From: Lentilactobacillus diolivorans DSM 14421
Lineage (GTDB): Bacteria > Bacillota > Bacilli > Lactobacillales > Lactobacillaceae
Reading direction: 5' to 3'
Assembly: GCF_001434255.1 (NCBI RefSeq)
Contig: NZ_AZEY01000013.1
Span: 1-57,401, forward strand
Length of the DNA: 57,401 nt
Shown here: piece by piece, positions 44,229 through 53,491 of the stretch
How positions within the stretch are numbered: the stretch's first letter is position 1
How the letters are laid out: each line of letters begins with the position of its first letter
Position numbers and translations under genes: made by a program
The notes under the pieces: model-generated
The model's input: only the letters and a program-made list of their open reading frames with translations
The model's database searches: none
What the model was told of the DNA's origin: nothing

Positions 44229-44739
44229 ATCATTAGGGTTTTACTGCCCGATTGTTGGAACAATTAATAGTCGCTATCAATTATCCAAGCGGCTGATACA
44301 CCAGAAAGCTGACTTTTTAGTTGTCTTTCGCCTAAAATGGTCAATTGGCTTTTTTGCGAAAGCACTTAAGGGTCGGCTTTTATTATTCAAAATAATAGTT
44401 TGCTACGTTATTTATGTCAGCAAACGCAATGCAAATCTGAAAATTATTTACGCTTTGAACGTTCTGGATGGATTCTTTTCCATTGCGATAAAAAAGTTTT
44501 TCAAAGCCTCAATTTAATAAAAGGCGATTTTTCTCTTATAAATGTGACCATTGGGAGTTGTTTTTGAAAATCTTTTTCAAATATTCAACTTTCTTTTTCA
44601 CAATCTATTTTGTAGAATTAAATTAATGCCGTTATGTCGACATTATTGTTTCACTTTTTGCTTGTGCAATGTTACACTATCGGTGTAGCAAGTTACAGTA
44701 TTTTTGTAATAATTTTTAATAGAAAAGGATGGTTTTCAA
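44229..44739. other. 511-base gap between zwf and gnd
   Basis: No gene or known RNA is visible. It holds a weak hairpin near 44,299 (GAAAG...CTTTC) and one at 44,398-44,425 (GTTTGCT with AGCAAAC). A possible extended -10 promoter, TG-T-TACACT, lies near 44,670. The length suggests a regulated gnd leader. Confidence 0.35.
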
Positions 44740-46173
44740 ATGTCTGATCAAAAAGCAAACATCGGTGTTGTTGGTATGGCCGTTATGGGTAAAAACCTTG
44801 CCCTTAATATCGAAAGCCGCGGTTACACTGTTGGTATCTTTAACCGTACTGGCGCAAAGACCGAAGCTGTTATGAAGGATCACGGTGAGAAGAAGTTAGT
44901 TCCAAGTTACTCTGTTGAAGACTTCGTTAAATCACTTGAAACACCTCGTCGAATTATCTTAATGGTTAAAGCTGGTAAACCAACTGATGCTGTTATTGAT
45001 GAACTGTTACCACTTCTTGATAAGGGCGATGTTCTTATCGATGGTGGTAACACAAACTTCCACGACACAATGGCCCGTAACGCCCGTCTTGATAAATCCG
45101 GTATTAACTTTATCGGAATGGGTGTTTCCGGTGGTGAATTAGGTGCCTTACAAGGCCCATCATTAATGCCAGGTGGTCAAAAAGAAGCTTATGATCTGGT
45201 TGAACCAATTCTTAAACAAATCGCTGCCAAAGCTCCTGCAGATGGCGAGCCATGTGTCACATACATCGGCCCTAATGGTGCTGGTCACTATGTCAAAATG
45301 GTTCATAACGGAATCGAATATGGTGACGAAGAGTTAATTGACGAAAGTTACAACATTTTGAGAAATCTTGCCGGCTATTCTGTTGATGATTTAGCTGACA
45401 TCTTCAAGGAATGGAATAAAGGTGAACTTGACAGTTACTTAATTGAAATCACTGCTGACATCTTGACTCATAAAGATGATTTGGGCGACGACAAGACTAA
45501 GCCAATCGTTGATATGATTCTCGACCGTGGTGCCAATAAGGGTACTGGTAAGTGGAGTTCACAAGACGCACTTGAAGTTGGGGTTGACCAATCAGTCATC
45601 ACTGAAGCCGTTTATGCTCGCTTTATTTCAATGATTAAAAAGGAACGGGTTGCCGCTTCTAAAGTTCTTCCAAAGCCTAAGGGTGACATTGACTTTGACA
45701 AGAAAGAAATCGTTGAAAAAGTTCGTGAGGCCCTCTACTTCGGTAAAGTAATGAGTTATGCTCAAGGCTTTGCTCAATTAAAGGCTGCTTCTGACAGCTA
45801 CAAGTGGAACATCAAGCTTGGCGAAATGGCTAAGATTTGGAGAGCCGGCTGTATTATTCGTGCTCGTTTCTTGCAAAACATCACTGATGCATACGACAAG
45901 AACCCTGCTCTTCAAAACCTGCTTCTTGACCCATACTTCATTGATATTGCTAAGAAGTATCAAGAATCAGCTCGTGACGTGGTTGCTCTTGCAACTAAAG
46001 CCGGCGTTCCGGTACCATCATTAGCTGCTGCCGTTTCATACTACGACTCATATCGTTCAGAAGTTGTTCCTGCAAACTTGTTGCAAGCACAACGTGATTA
46101 CTTTGGTGCTCACACATACGAACGTGTTGACCGTCCAGGCAGCTTCCATTACACATGGTACAAAGAACAATAA
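44740..46173 (+). CDS. gnd: 6-phosphogluconate dehydrogenase, decarboxylating
   Basis: This 477-residue enzyme converts 6-phosphogluconate to ribulose-5-phosphate and CO2 with NAD(P)+. Landmarks are the coenzyme loop [12 protein letters not shown] at 9-20, [19 protein letters not shown] around 128-146, and the active-site motif [15 protein letters not shown] at 182-196 with Lys186 and Glu193. The length is that of the long (NADP-type) class. GGATGG precedes the ATG. It is monocistronic with a strong terminator. Codon use is highly biased, as in xfp, which fits a highly expressed central enzyme. Confidence 0.97.
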   Translation: MSDQKANIGVVGMAVMGKNLALNIESRGYTVGIFNRTGAKTEAVMKDHGEKKLVPSYSVEDFVKSLETPRRIILMVKAGKPTDAVIDELLPLLDKGDVLIDGGNTNFHDTMARNARLDKSGINFIGMGVSGGELGALQGPSLMPGGQKEAYDLVEPILKQIAAKAPADGEPCVTYIGPNGAGHYVKMVHNGIEYGDEELIDESYNILRNLAGYSVDDLADIFKEWNKGELDSYLIEITADILTHKDDLGDDKTKPIVDMILDRGANKGTGKWSSQDALEVGVDQSVITEAVYARFISMIKKERVAASKVLPKPKGDIDFDKKEIVEKVREALYFGKVMSYAQGFAQLKAASDSYKWNIKLGEMAKIWRAGCIIRARFLQNITDAYDKNPALQNLLLDPYFIDIAKKYQESARDVVALATKAGVPVPSLAAAVSYYDSYRSEVVPANLLQAQRDYFGAHTYERVDRPGSFHYTWYKEQ

Positions 46174-46213
46174 AAACACTTTCAGTTCTGAAATGATCTG
46201 AGGGATTATAAAT

Positions 46214-46258
46214 AAAAAGAGTTAGCGACAAAATTAAATTTTGTCGCTAACTCTTTTT
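46214..46258. terminator. Strong symmetric terminator after gnd
   Basis: AAAAAGAGTTAGCGACAAAA pairs perfectly with its inverse, flanked by A and T runs. It can stop both gnd and the converging lepB. Confidence 0.92.
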
Positions 46259-46362
46259 ATTTTGATAACCTTTTCTTACCAAGATGGCCAACAAACACCA
46301 ATTTCCGAACTACTGTAATTTTTAAAAGCTTCGATTCACTTTTTATTTTTTATCAAAAGTGA

Positions 46363-46956
46363 TCAGTATGGCGCTCCAACCTTATAGGCGGCATTAATTT
46401 GATTGGCATCCTTTTGGAACGGAAAGGCCTTTGCCACCCCTTCAATCTTGCTCTTATCGACAAATCCCCAGTATCGACTATCATTGGATACCGACCGATG
46501 ATCACCAAGAACAAAATATTTTCCTTGTGGCACCTTCACAGTACCCTTATCCTGTGTCCAGTGTTGTGAAAGAGATTGAAGATCCCAATTGCCAGTTCCG
46601 GTTGTTCGCTGATTATTTGAAATATAATTCTGATTAATCTGATGGTTATTCACGTAAATTTGACCGTTATTACTAGAAACCGTGTCCCCTGGTAATCCAA
46701 TGACCCGTTTAACGTAATAGTCCGTGGGCTTAGTTGCCTGTGGATCCTCACCATGTGCATTAAAAATAATAACCGAGTTGCGATGAATAGTTGCTGGACG
46801 TAAAACCGTTACCATTTGACCACTTTGCAAGTTAGGCTTCATCGAATCCCCGTGAATAAAACTGGCACTGATTACAAATTGTTTAACAGCTAAACCAATT
46901 ACCAATCCCAGTGCTATTGGCACTATCCAGCTTAGAACACCTTTAATAAATTTCAA
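46363..46956 (-). CDS. lepB: Signal peptidase I
   Basis: This 197-residue membrane serine protease removes Sec signal peptides. It has one N-terminal helix (about 8-30), catalytic Ser38 in GDSMKP, Lys83 in YYVKRVIGLPGD, and the later box VLGDHRSVSNDSR. The start is TTG at 46956, eight bases after AAGGAG. It lies about 77 bases beyond the thiE stop on the same strand and may be cotranscribed with thiE. Firmicutes often have several such enzymes, so this may be one of a set. Confidence 0.95.
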   Translation of the reverse strand: MKFIKGVLSWIVPIALGLVIGLAVKQFVISASFIHGDSMKPNLQSGQMVTVLRPATIHRNSVIIFNAHGEDPQATKPTDYYVKRVIGLPGDTVSSNNGQIYVNNHQINQNYISNNQRTTGTGNWDLQSLSQHWTQDKGTVKVPQGKYFVLGDHRSVSNDSRYWGFVDKSKIEGVAKAFPFQKDANQINAAYKVGAPY

Positions 46957-47033
46957 AATAAAAACTCCTTATTTAGACTTCTAATACACCATTGTATAAA
47001 AGGCAAGATTACGTCCCGATGACTGCCTACCCC

Positions 47034-47672
47034 TTACGAATTAATAATAACTTGTTCAACTGCATCCCGCAGCTTTTTAGTCGTTTCAACCGGATCATCA
47101 GCATGCATAATAGCTGATACAACAGCAATACCATTCACATGTGCCGGGGCAACCGCTGATACATTATCTGCTGTTAACCCACCAATCGCATAAACGGGGA
47201 TTTGAACTAATCGCTTAATCTTTCCCAAGGTTTTAACACTGGTATGAACTGTCTTAACATGAGTCGTTGTTGGGAAAATCGCCCCAACACCTAAATAATC
47301 CGCTCCTAATTCCTCAGCCAACTTAGCTTGTTTAAGTGTTTTGGCAGTTGCCCCAATAATCTTATTTGGACCCAATATTTTTCGAGCGACATCGACCGGT
47401 AAATCGCTTTGACCCAGATGAACACCATCCGCAGCCACAGCTTGTGCAATATCAAGCCGGTCATCAACGATTAACGGCACCTTATAGCGATCCGTGATCT
47501 GCTTAACTTGAAGTGCGATTTGATATATTTCAAGACTCGTCCCTGATTTTTGTCGGAGTTGAACCATCCCTACTCCGGATCGACATGCTAATTCAATTTT
47601 CTGCAAAAATTCCTGATTCGTTAAATTAGTATGATCGGTTATTAAATATAAAGGTCGATTATTTAAACGCAT
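47034..47672 (-). CDS. thiE: Thiamine-phosphate synthase
   Basis: This 212-residue TIM-barrel enzyme joins HMP-pyrophosphate to thiazole phosphate to give thiamine phosphate. Family motifs are QLRQKSGTS, DDRLDIAQAVAADGVHLGQSDLP, and the phosphate-binding IGGLTADNV and GIAVVSAI. The start is ATG 47672, with GGAGG nine bases upstream; the longer frame starts inside that site. It is divergent from the TPP-riboswitch operon and shows no riboswitch of its own, so only the thiS-side genes appear to sense TPP directly. HMP-kinase (thiD) and thiM are not in the window. Confidence 0.94.
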   Translation of the reverse strand: MRLNNRPLYLITDHTNLTNQEFLQKIELACRSGVGMVQLRQKSGTSLEIYQIALQVKQITDRYKVPLIVDDRLDIAQAVAADGVHLGQSDLPVDVARKILGPNKIIGATAKTLKQAKLAEELGADYLGVGAIFPTTTHVKTVHTSVKTLGKIKRLVQIPVYAIGGLTADNVSAVAPAHVNGIAVVSAIMHADDPVETTKKLRDAVEQVIINS

Positions 47673-47765
47673 TTTTAAGTCCTCCAAATCACGTGAAATG
47701 ACTAGATACCGTAATATTATTATTGTAATGGATCAGTCAAAGAAATAAAAGGCATATTTTTCAGC

Positions 47766-47794
47766 TTGACAATCGACAATGAAACCGTTATAAA
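47766..47794 (+). promoter_or_regulatory. Promoter of the thi operon
   Basis: TTGACA (47766-47771), 17 bases, TATAAA (47789-47794): a near-consensus housekeeping promoter, about 40 bases before the riboswitch. Confidence 0.75.
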
Positions 47795-47834
47795 TATTTT
47801 GTAAGCCAAATTGGCTACATATCAATTAAATACA

Positions 47835-47977
47835 TTCGTCTGGGGTGCCAGTTATGGCTGAGATTATACCCATCGAACCTGATGTAGTTTGTACTGCCGA
47901 AGGAAGAACGAGCTGGGATATATTGATTTTAAGATAACTTCCAAACCTTCTTTTTGCAGAAAAAAGAGGTTTTTTCT
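47835..47977 (+). promoter_or_regulatory. TPP riboswitch with terminator
   Basis: The aptamer (47835-47912) has the conserved thi-box blocks TGGGGTGCC, GGCTGAGATTATACCC and GAACCTGATGTAG, then GAAGGAAGAACG. A terminator hairpin follows at 47944-47976 (AACCTTCTTTTT with AAAAAAGAGGTT and a T run). TPP binding should favour termination before thiS. Confidence 0.95.
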
Positions 47978-48025
47978 TTTTCTGCTAATTGATAGGATAA
48001 AATTGGCAGGCTATTTAATCAATTT

Positions 48026-48063
48026 GGCCCCTTTCTTCGGCAACTGAAGAAAGGGGTCTTTTT
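48026..48063 (+). promoter_or_regulatory. Second hairpin holding the thiS ribosome site
   Basis: CCCCTTTCTTC pairs with GAAGAAAGGGG. The right arm contains the thiS Shine-Dalgarno (AAGGGG, nine bases before ATG) and is followed by TTTTT, so this hairpin could block translation or end transcription. Confidence 0.7.
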
Positions 48064-48065
48064 GC

Positions 48066-48263
48066 ATGGTGACTGTCAATGGTCATGAAACAACCGGCGT
48101 TGTTGGCCAATCCATTACCGAATTCCTAACAAAACGCGATGCACCATTAGCAAATATCGTTGTTGAACGGAATGGTGAAATTGTCCATCGAGCCGATTTT
48201 GATCACACACTCGTTGAGAAAAATGACAAGCTTGAATTGATTTCGTTCGTTGGTGGCGGCTAG
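48066..48263 (+). CDS. thiS: Sulfur carrier protein ThiS
   Basis: This 65-residue ubiquitin-fold protein ends in GGG after ELISFV. The C-terminal Gly is adenylated by ThiF and converted to a thiocarboxylate that gives sulfur to ThiG. Size and ending are typical. Its ribosome site lies inside the preceding hairpin. It is first in the operon after the TPP riboswitch and is followed by thiF after 11 bases. Confidence 0.93.
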   Translation: MVTVNGHETTGVVGQSITEFLTKRDAPLANIVVERNGEIVHRADFDHTLVEKNDKLELISFVGGG

Positions 48264-48274
48264 GAGGAAAAATT

Positions 48275-48928
48275 TTGAATGAACAACAACCAGAAGTCCA
48301 AGGATTAAGTTATCAAGACGTCTATACAGGAATGAAAGAACGTAATGTTAAGGGTTCTACCGCAAAGCTGGCTTCTGCTCACGTTACAATTGCCGGAGCT
48401 GGCGGGTTAGGGTCAAACATCGCAATTGCTTTAACCAGAATTGGGGTTGGTCATCTAATATTAATCGATTTTGACACCGTCGAACTCAGTAATTCAAATC
48501 GTCAACAATTCAAATTGAGTCAGTTGGATGTCCCCAAAGTCGTTGCTTTAAAACAAAATCTTCAGGAGTTCAACCCATTTATTGAAATTAAAACGATCCA
48601 AGAGAAAGTGACTCACGACAACGTTAAAGCCTTTTTTGCTCAGGCAGACATTATCTGTGAAGCATTTGATAATCCAGCTGCCAAGGCAATGCTCTTGGAT
48701 GCAGCAACCGAATTCTATCCAAATAAACCGCTTGTGATGGGAACTGGAATGGCAGGTATTCACAGTTCCAATACCATCACAACCAAGCATCCCCGTCCCA
48801 ATCTTTATCTGACAGGTGATGGCACTTCTAAGGGAGTGGAAGGCTTAATGGCACCGCGGGTAATGATCTGTGCAGGCCACGAAGCTAACATGATTACCCG
48901 GTTGATTTTAGGTAAAACCACCGTTTAG
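48275..48928 (+). CDS. thiF: ThiS adenylyltransferase
   Basis: This 217-residue E1-like enzyme activates the ThiS C-terminus with ATP. The nucleotide loop GAGGLGSN is at 41-48 and the Arg finger region NSNRQQF at 73-79. It is shorter than MoeB-type proteins and lacks both the CxxC zinc pairs and a rhodanese domain, which matches the small ThiF class. The start is TTG at 48275 with GGAGG nine bases upstream. It is cotranscribed with thiS and thiG. A cysteine desulfurase partner would be encoded elsewhere. Confidence 0.9.
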   Translation: MNEQQPEVQGLSYQDVYTGMKERNVKGSTAKLASAHVTIAGAGGLGSNIAIALTRIGVGHLILIDFDTVELSNSNRQQFKLSQLDVPKVVALKQNLQEFNPFIEIKTIQEKVTHDNVKAFFAQADIICEAFDNPAAKAMLLDAATEFYPNKPLVMGTGMAGIHSSNTITTKHPRPNLYLTGDGTSKGVEGLMAPRVMICAGHEANMITRLILGKTTV

Positions 48929-49013
48929 CCACGATGCCTCACAATTGACTCAGGACCAGTGTCACCCTTGTTTTAAATATAAACCAGCCCACGATTTACT
49001 TTAGGAGGATATT

Positions 49014-49784
49014 ATGACAAATACTGACGAACTAATCATTGGTGGTCACAAATTTACATCACGTTTTATTTTAGGATCCGGTAAATATTCTTATGATTTA
49101 ATTGATTCGGCAATTAACCATGCCAAGGCCCAAATTATCACGATGGCACTTCGTCGGACTAATACAGCTGAGGAGAACATTCTTAACTACATTCCAGACG
49201 GGATTACCATTCTACCAAACACATCGGGTTCAACTGATGCTGAAGAAGCCATTCGAACTGCTCGGATTGCCCGTGAACTCAGCGGTAGTAATTTCATCAA
49301 ACTTGAGGTTGTTCCCGACAAAAAATACCTTATGCCTGATAATTATGAAACGTTAAAAGCGACTGAGGTTTTAGCTAACGAAGGCTTTATTGTCATGCCC
49401 TACATCTTACCGGATTTAAACGTCGCCAGACAACTGGTCGAGGCGGGCGCTGCAACGGTCATGCCACTTGGCGCTCCGATTGGTACCAACAAAGGATTGG
49501 CAACCAGAGATTTAATCCAAATTTTAATTGACGAAATCGATGTGCCAATCATCGTTGATGCCGGAATTGGTCGGCCAAGCCAAGCAGCTGATGCCATGGA
49601 AATGGGCGCCGCTGCTATTATGGCCAACACTTCAATGGCAACTGCCGGTAATATTCCACTAATGGCCGAAGCGTTCAAGCTCGCGGTTGAAGCCGGCCGA
49701 AAGGCGTTTTTGGCAAAACCGGGCCGGGTTATTGAACATGGTGCCGTGGCTTCATCACCGCTAACCGGCGTTAGTGAAGGCTAA
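49014..49784 (+). CDS. thiG: Thiazole synthase
   Basis: This 256-residue TIM-barrel enzyme builds the thiazole phosphate from deoxyxylulose-5-phosphate, dehydroglycine and ThiS-thiocarboxylate. The Schiff-base Lys96 is in NFIKLEVV, and the phosphate-binding [21 protein letters not shown] follows. AGGAGG precedes the ATG. No thiO or thiH, needed to supply dehydroglycine, is adjacent, and thiC is absent, so the pathway here is incomplete or uses distant genes. Confidence 0.95.
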   Translation: MTNTDELIIGGHKFTSRFILGSGKYSYDLIDSAINHAKAQIITMALRRTNTAEENILNYIPDGITILPNTSGSTDAEEAIRTARIARELSGSNFIKLEVVPDKKYLMPDNYETLKATEVLANEGFIVMPYILPDLNVARQLVEAGAATVMPLGAPIGTNKGLATRDLIQILIDEIDVPIIVDAGIGRPSQAADAMEMGAAAIMANTSMATAGNIPLMAEAFKLAVEAGRKAFLAKPGRVIEHGAVASSPLTGVSEG

Positions 49785-49842
49785 ACCATTAGTCTTATTC
49801 AGAAATGTTACCACTAGAACAAATGATAATGAGGCGATCGCA

Positions 49843-51063
49843 ATGTTAACAACCAGCCTGGACCAATTGGATCAGCGGTTGAAAACAATTAATTCTTTTT
49901 CACATAATGGTCTTGGTCAAAACCGCTTGGTATACACGCCAAGCTGGATAGCCGGCCAAAAACAATTAATCAATTGGGGACTCTCAATTGGGTTAGCCCC
50001 AACAGTTGATGATTATGGCACCGTTTATCTTGACGTATTAGGAACCGAAACGCCTAATCAGATTATTGCAACCGGATCCCATATGGATACTGTTGCTCAA
50101 GGTGGCAGGTTCGATGGTCTATATGGCGTCATTGGTGGCTTGCAATCAATTGAAACGTTACTCAATGCGTTTGGCCGTCCTAAGAAGACGCTTCGATTAA
50201 TTTCATTTAGTGAAGAAGAAGGCAGTCGATTTCCAACAACGTTTAGTGGCTCGAAACACTATGCCCGCATTGAAGAAACGGTTGGTCTAACCGATAAGTC
50301 AGGGATTTCATTCGATACCGCACGTATTAGAGCGGTTTCTCGGCTTGAAGCATCATCGGTTAACCGATCGTTACCCAGTCTGCCGCTGACTTTTACCGAA
50401 CTGCATATTGAACAAGGACCACGACTTGTTGCCAAACACCAACAAATTGGGCTTGTCACTTCGATTGTTGGTCAACGACGGTTTACGGTTGTTATCAACG
50501 GTATTGCCAACCATGCCGGGACAACGCCAATGAACCGGCGACACGATGCACTTCAATCCGGCATTCAACTAATTAGTCGACTCGAACTTTTGGCGCAATC
50601 ATTAAGTCCGGATTTAACAGTTACTGTCGGTGAATTCAATGTTGAACCAAATACCTCAAATGTTATCCCTGGCAAAGTTAGCTTCACCATTGACTGCCGA
50701 CATGTTGATTCAGAGATTCTCAATGAGTTTGAAACGATGATTCATTGTGAGGCAAAGCTGATGACCCGGCCTCAATTGTCAATCCGTGTAAATCGTTGGG
50801 CCAACAGCCAACCGGTTCAATTAGATCAACAGCTTTTAGCCCAAAACGATCACTTGGCTAATCAGCTGAATTTAAGTCATGTTTCGCTGGCTTCGGGAGC
50901 TGGCCATGACAGTCAAATTATGAGCCAAGTAACAAGGACGACAATGATTTTTGTCCCAAGTATTAATGGCATCAGCCATGCACCACAGGAAGCAACGCAT
51001 TTAACTGATTTAAAAGCTGGTGTTGATTTGTTAACAGCCAGTCTACACCAGCAGGCCTATTAA
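49843..51063 (+). CDS. M20-family amidohydrolase (carbamoylase/allantoate hydrolase type)
   Basis: This 406-residue dinuclear metallohydrolase of the hydantoinase/carbamoylase branch has metal ligands visible as His80 and Asp82 (GSHMDT), Asp91 (GGRFDG) and Glu125-Glu126 (SEEEGSRF). A lid domain with NHAGTTPMNRRHD follows. The family cleaves N-carbamoyl amino acids, ureidoglycolate-type compounds or N-formyl amino derivatives. It follows thiG by 58 bases with a GAGG site before ATG 49843; the longer frame overlaps thiG and lacks one. Its place in a TPP-controlled operon raises a thiamine-salvage role (YlmB also belongs to M20), but this is inference. Confidence 0.85.
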   Translation: MLTTSLDQLDQRLKTINSFSHNGLGQNRLVYTPSWIAGQKQLINWGLSIGLAPTVDDYGTVYLDVLGTETPNQIIATGSHMDTVAQGGRFDGLYGVIGGLQSIETLLNAFGRPKKTLRLISFSEEEGSRFPTTFSGSKHYARIEETVGLTDKSGISFDTARIRAVSRLEASSVNRSLPSLPLTFTELHIEQGPRLVAKHQQIGLVTSIVGQRRFTVVINGIANHAGTTPMNRRHDALQSGIQLISRLELLAQSLSPDLTVTVGEFNVEPNTSNVIPGKVSFTIDCRHVDSEILNEFETMIHCEAKLMTRPQLSIRVNRWANSQPVQLDQQLLAQNDHLANQLNLSHVSLASGAGHDSQIMSQVTRTTMIFVPSINGISHAPQEATHLTDLKAGVDLLTASLHQQAY

Positions 51064-51077
51064 TCAAGGAGAAAGTG

Positions 51078-52313
51078 ATGTTGAGAAGAATAAGCTTAAC
51101 AAGCCAAATTAGTATTGGGATGCTTGTGGGCGGTTTCGCAGGCCTCATTTTAGGGCCACAAATTGCTGGCATTCAACTCATTGGCAATATCTTTTTACGC
51201 CTGATTCAAATGGCCGTTGTTTTACTAATCTTTGGCGCGGTTATTGAAGCAATTGGCGGTTTAGCTGCTAATCAACTGGGAAGATTAGGTGGCAAAACCG
51301 CCGGATGGTTTCTAATCACAACGCTAGCGGCAGCCGTTTTAGGATTGCTAATCGGCTATCTCGTTAATCCCGGGATAGGTATGAACTTGTCGCGGGTTAG
51401 TCACGCTACAGAGATTGCCAAAGCACCTAGTAACATCGATCAAACCATCTTAAACTTTTTTCCATCGAACATTTTTGACTCCCTTGCAAAGGGAAACGTG
51501 ATCCAAGTTATTATTTTTGCCATCTTGTTCGGCATTGTTCTTAATCAGGCAAATAAAGCCGGCACATTCAATCAAGTATTGTCCTTAATCAAGCAACTCA
51601 ACCAATTAACTGTCAAATTGGTTATGTTAGTGATGAGGACCGCCCCGATTGGAATCGCATCCTTAATGGCCTGGGTGACTGCCGATAGTGGGTTAAAAGT
51701 TGTCCTGCCACTCTTAAAGTTTCTAATGGCATTCGGATTGGGAAGCGTTGTCTTCTTAACTTGTTTGTTTACACTTATCAGTTGGTATGCAAAAATTCCA
51801 CTTGGGGGCCTGATCAAAGGATTTTCCAGAATCATCCTGATTGCTTTTACGACAACCTCTTCAGCGATTGCACTCCCTGTTGAAATGACGGATGCAGAAT
51901 CACGCTTGGGAGTTAGTAAATCAATTAGTCAGTTGGTGTTACCACTGGGCATGGCGTTAAACAGCAATGGACTGGCAATGTACCTATCACTTGCCTGCCT
52001 AACGTTAACGCAGCTATATGGAATTTCATTATCATTCGTTGCCATGTTGAAAATCATTTTGCTATCAGTTATCGCTTGTTTAGGAACAGTTGTCGTACCA
52101 GGTGGTGGTTTAGTTGCATTAACCATTGTCGTTCCAACCCTGGGATTGCCAACCGAAAGTATCGCCATTTTAGCCGGTATCGATTGGTTCTCAGGAATGT
52201 TTCGCACTGTATTAAATGTTGTTGGAGACACCACCACTGCGATTGCAATTGCAGCGGATGAAAAAGAATTGAATCATGACATTTATGAACAAGTCCGTCC
52301 GGTAACCAAGTAA
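51078..52313 (+). CDS. Dicarboxylate/amino-acid:cation symporter (DAACS), copy 1
   Basis: This 411-residue transporter has eight helices and two re-entrant loops. The Ser-rich hairpin TTTSSAIALPVEM and the later GMALNSNGLAMY and VPGGGLV segments mark the glutamate/aspartate/dicarboxylate family (PF00375). AAGGAG precedes ATG 51078 by six bases. It starts 14 bases after the M20 hydrolase stop, in the same operon, so it may import the hydrolase's substrate or recover its product. The usual NLDG-type motif is replaced by NSNGLA, so substrate specificity is probably not that of GltP. Confidence 0.88.
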   Translation: MLRRISLTSQISIGMLVGGFAGLILGPQIAGIQLIGNIFLRLIQMAVVLLIFGAVIEAIGGLAANQLGRLGGKTAGWFLITTLAAAVLGLLIGYLVNPGIGMNLSRVSHATEIAKAPSNIDQTILNFFPSNIFDSLAKGNVIQVIIFAILFGIVLNQANKAGTFNQVLSLIKQLNQLTVKLVMLVMRTAPIGIASLMAWVTADSGLKVVLPLLKFLMAFGLGSVVFLTCLFTLISWYAKIPLGGLIKGFSRIILIAFTTTSSAIALPVEMTDAESRLGVSKSISQLVLPLGMALNSNGLAMYLSLACLTLTQLYGISLSFVAMLKIILLSVIACLGTVVVPGGGLVALTIVVPTLGLPTESIAILAGIDWFSGMFRTVLNVVGDTTTAIAIAADEKELNHDIYEQVRPVTK

Positions 52314-52336
52314 TTATGCGTATTATGTGTACTAAG

Positions 52337-52682
52337 AACCCAATTCCAAATTTACGTCACCGGATTGGCTTTTCTGGAATTGGTTTCTCGAATCCGTCTC
52401 AACAATTCATCCTTCATCTCGTTTAATTATGGATGAAGGATGAGTTGTCGAGAACCATTTTTAACACTTTTCTTCTAAGCCAAATCACCTCACGCAGACA
52501 AATTGGATATTTGTTTGCGTGAGGTGATTTGATTGTCCGCATTTTAATATCCACTGGAGTTACACAATACGTGGATATTAAAAATCACTTTCTTATCAGC
52601 GTTGATTTTATTGACAAGAATCGCAAAAAATCAGCAAATAAAATAACCTCATTCCCCACAGCTGAGAAATTAGGTTATTTTT
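52337..52682. repeat. Array of five distinct stem-loops
   Basis: In order: 52337-52385 (AATTCCA with TGGAATT), 52402-52448 (17-bp arms), 52482-52530 (21-bp arms with one wobble), 52542-52584 (13-bp perfect arms) and 52640-52682 (AAAATAACCT with AGGTTATTTT). The arms are unrelated in sequence. The last could be a terminator for either flanking gene. No coding region is visible in the 400-base gap. Confidence 0.75.
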
Positions 52683-52715
52683 GATACTTGATAAACCGGT
52701 TACTTTTTTAATGAA

Positions 52716-52961
52716 TCATTCTCTATGTGACAACCCACTAAGCCGTTCTAATGTTTCCTTTTTCAAGTAGTAAGGAGTAATACCATCGGCCATAACCTTG
52801 GATAACAACCCCTGTGCTTGCTTTTGCGCAATAACTGTCGGCACTTTTAACGACATGACCGACTTATTAATCACCATTTGATGAACGGTCACATCAGTTT
52901 TATAATGCAACTTCGGCTGTGTATTCTTTTCTTTTGATTGTTTGGACTTTTCCTTAGCCAT
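52716..52961 (-). CDS. Small basic hypothetical protein
   Basis: This 81-residue protein has a Lys-rich N-terminus (KEKSKQSKEKNTQ) and a compact C-terminal part with MVINKSVMSLKVPTVIAQ and TPYYLKKETLERLSG. No membrane helix. GGAGGGG lies five bases before the ATG, a very strong ribosome site, which supports it as a real gene. I do not recognise the family. It lies 71 bases after another small unknown gene on the same strand. Confidence 0.7.
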   Translation of the reverse strand: MAKEKSKQSKEKNTQPKLHYKTDVTVHQMVINKSVMSLKVPTVIAQKQAQGLLSKVMADGITPYYLKKETLERLSGLSHRE

Positions 52962-53032
52962 GAAAACCCCTCCTCACTATTACTTGTTAAGTCAATAATA
53001 GCAAAATGCATGTCGAAAGTATATTTAAACGA

Positions 53033-53377
53033 CTAGTCGCGAACACTTAGTTTATTAAATTTTGCTTGATACCACTTTTTCCATGTTCCAGCAACCAAGT
53101 TACCATCTGGTTGATATTCTGGGTTAATAACTGAAATAACATGCTCGATATCTTGACCGCGGTCCTTAAGCAAATCTTCTCTAATTTGTTCAGGAGTAAA
53201 GGACTGATTTTCGAAAACAAAATGATTAATATCTGCCAAAAAGTAATCAACCTTATATTCTGAAAGAATTTCAAGGTCATTTTTTCTTAGGTAAGGCAAA
53301 TAAAAGTCGATAAAATCTTTAATCGCTTTTGTTGTCGTTGTCTCATCTAACTGATCGATAGAAACTACGTCTGCCAC
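53033..53377 (-). CDS. Small hypothetical protein
   Basis: This 114-residue soluble protein is mostly helical (FIDFYLPYLRKNDLEILSEYKV, EQIREDLLKDRG) with a Trp-containing C-terminus. The start is GTG 53377, seven bases after AGGAGGTG; the longer frame reads through the ribosome site. No family recognised. It is divergent from the multicopper oxidase and upstream of the small basic protein. Confidence 0.68.
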   Translation of the reverse strand: MADVVSIDQLDETTTTKAIKDFIDFYLPYLRKNDLEILSEYKVDYFLADINHFVFENQSFTPEQIREDLLKDRGQDIEHVISVINPEYQPDGNLVAGTWKKWYQAKFNKLSVRD

Positions 53378-53422
53378 AATGACACCTCCTCTTATAACTC
53401 TAATTCCATTATGCCACAAATC

Positions 53423-53452
53423 TTGTTGAAAAACCTAATTTAGGGGTATTAT
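53423..53452 (+). promoter_or_regulatory. Promoter of the multicopper oxidase
   Basis: TTGTTG (53423-53428), 18 bases, TATTAT (53447-53452), 40 bases before the ATG. No CopY-type TACAnnTGTA box is seen. Confidence 0.5.
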
Positions 53453-53491
53453 GGAGATGAATCCAAATTAAAATTAAAGGATGCGGATAAT

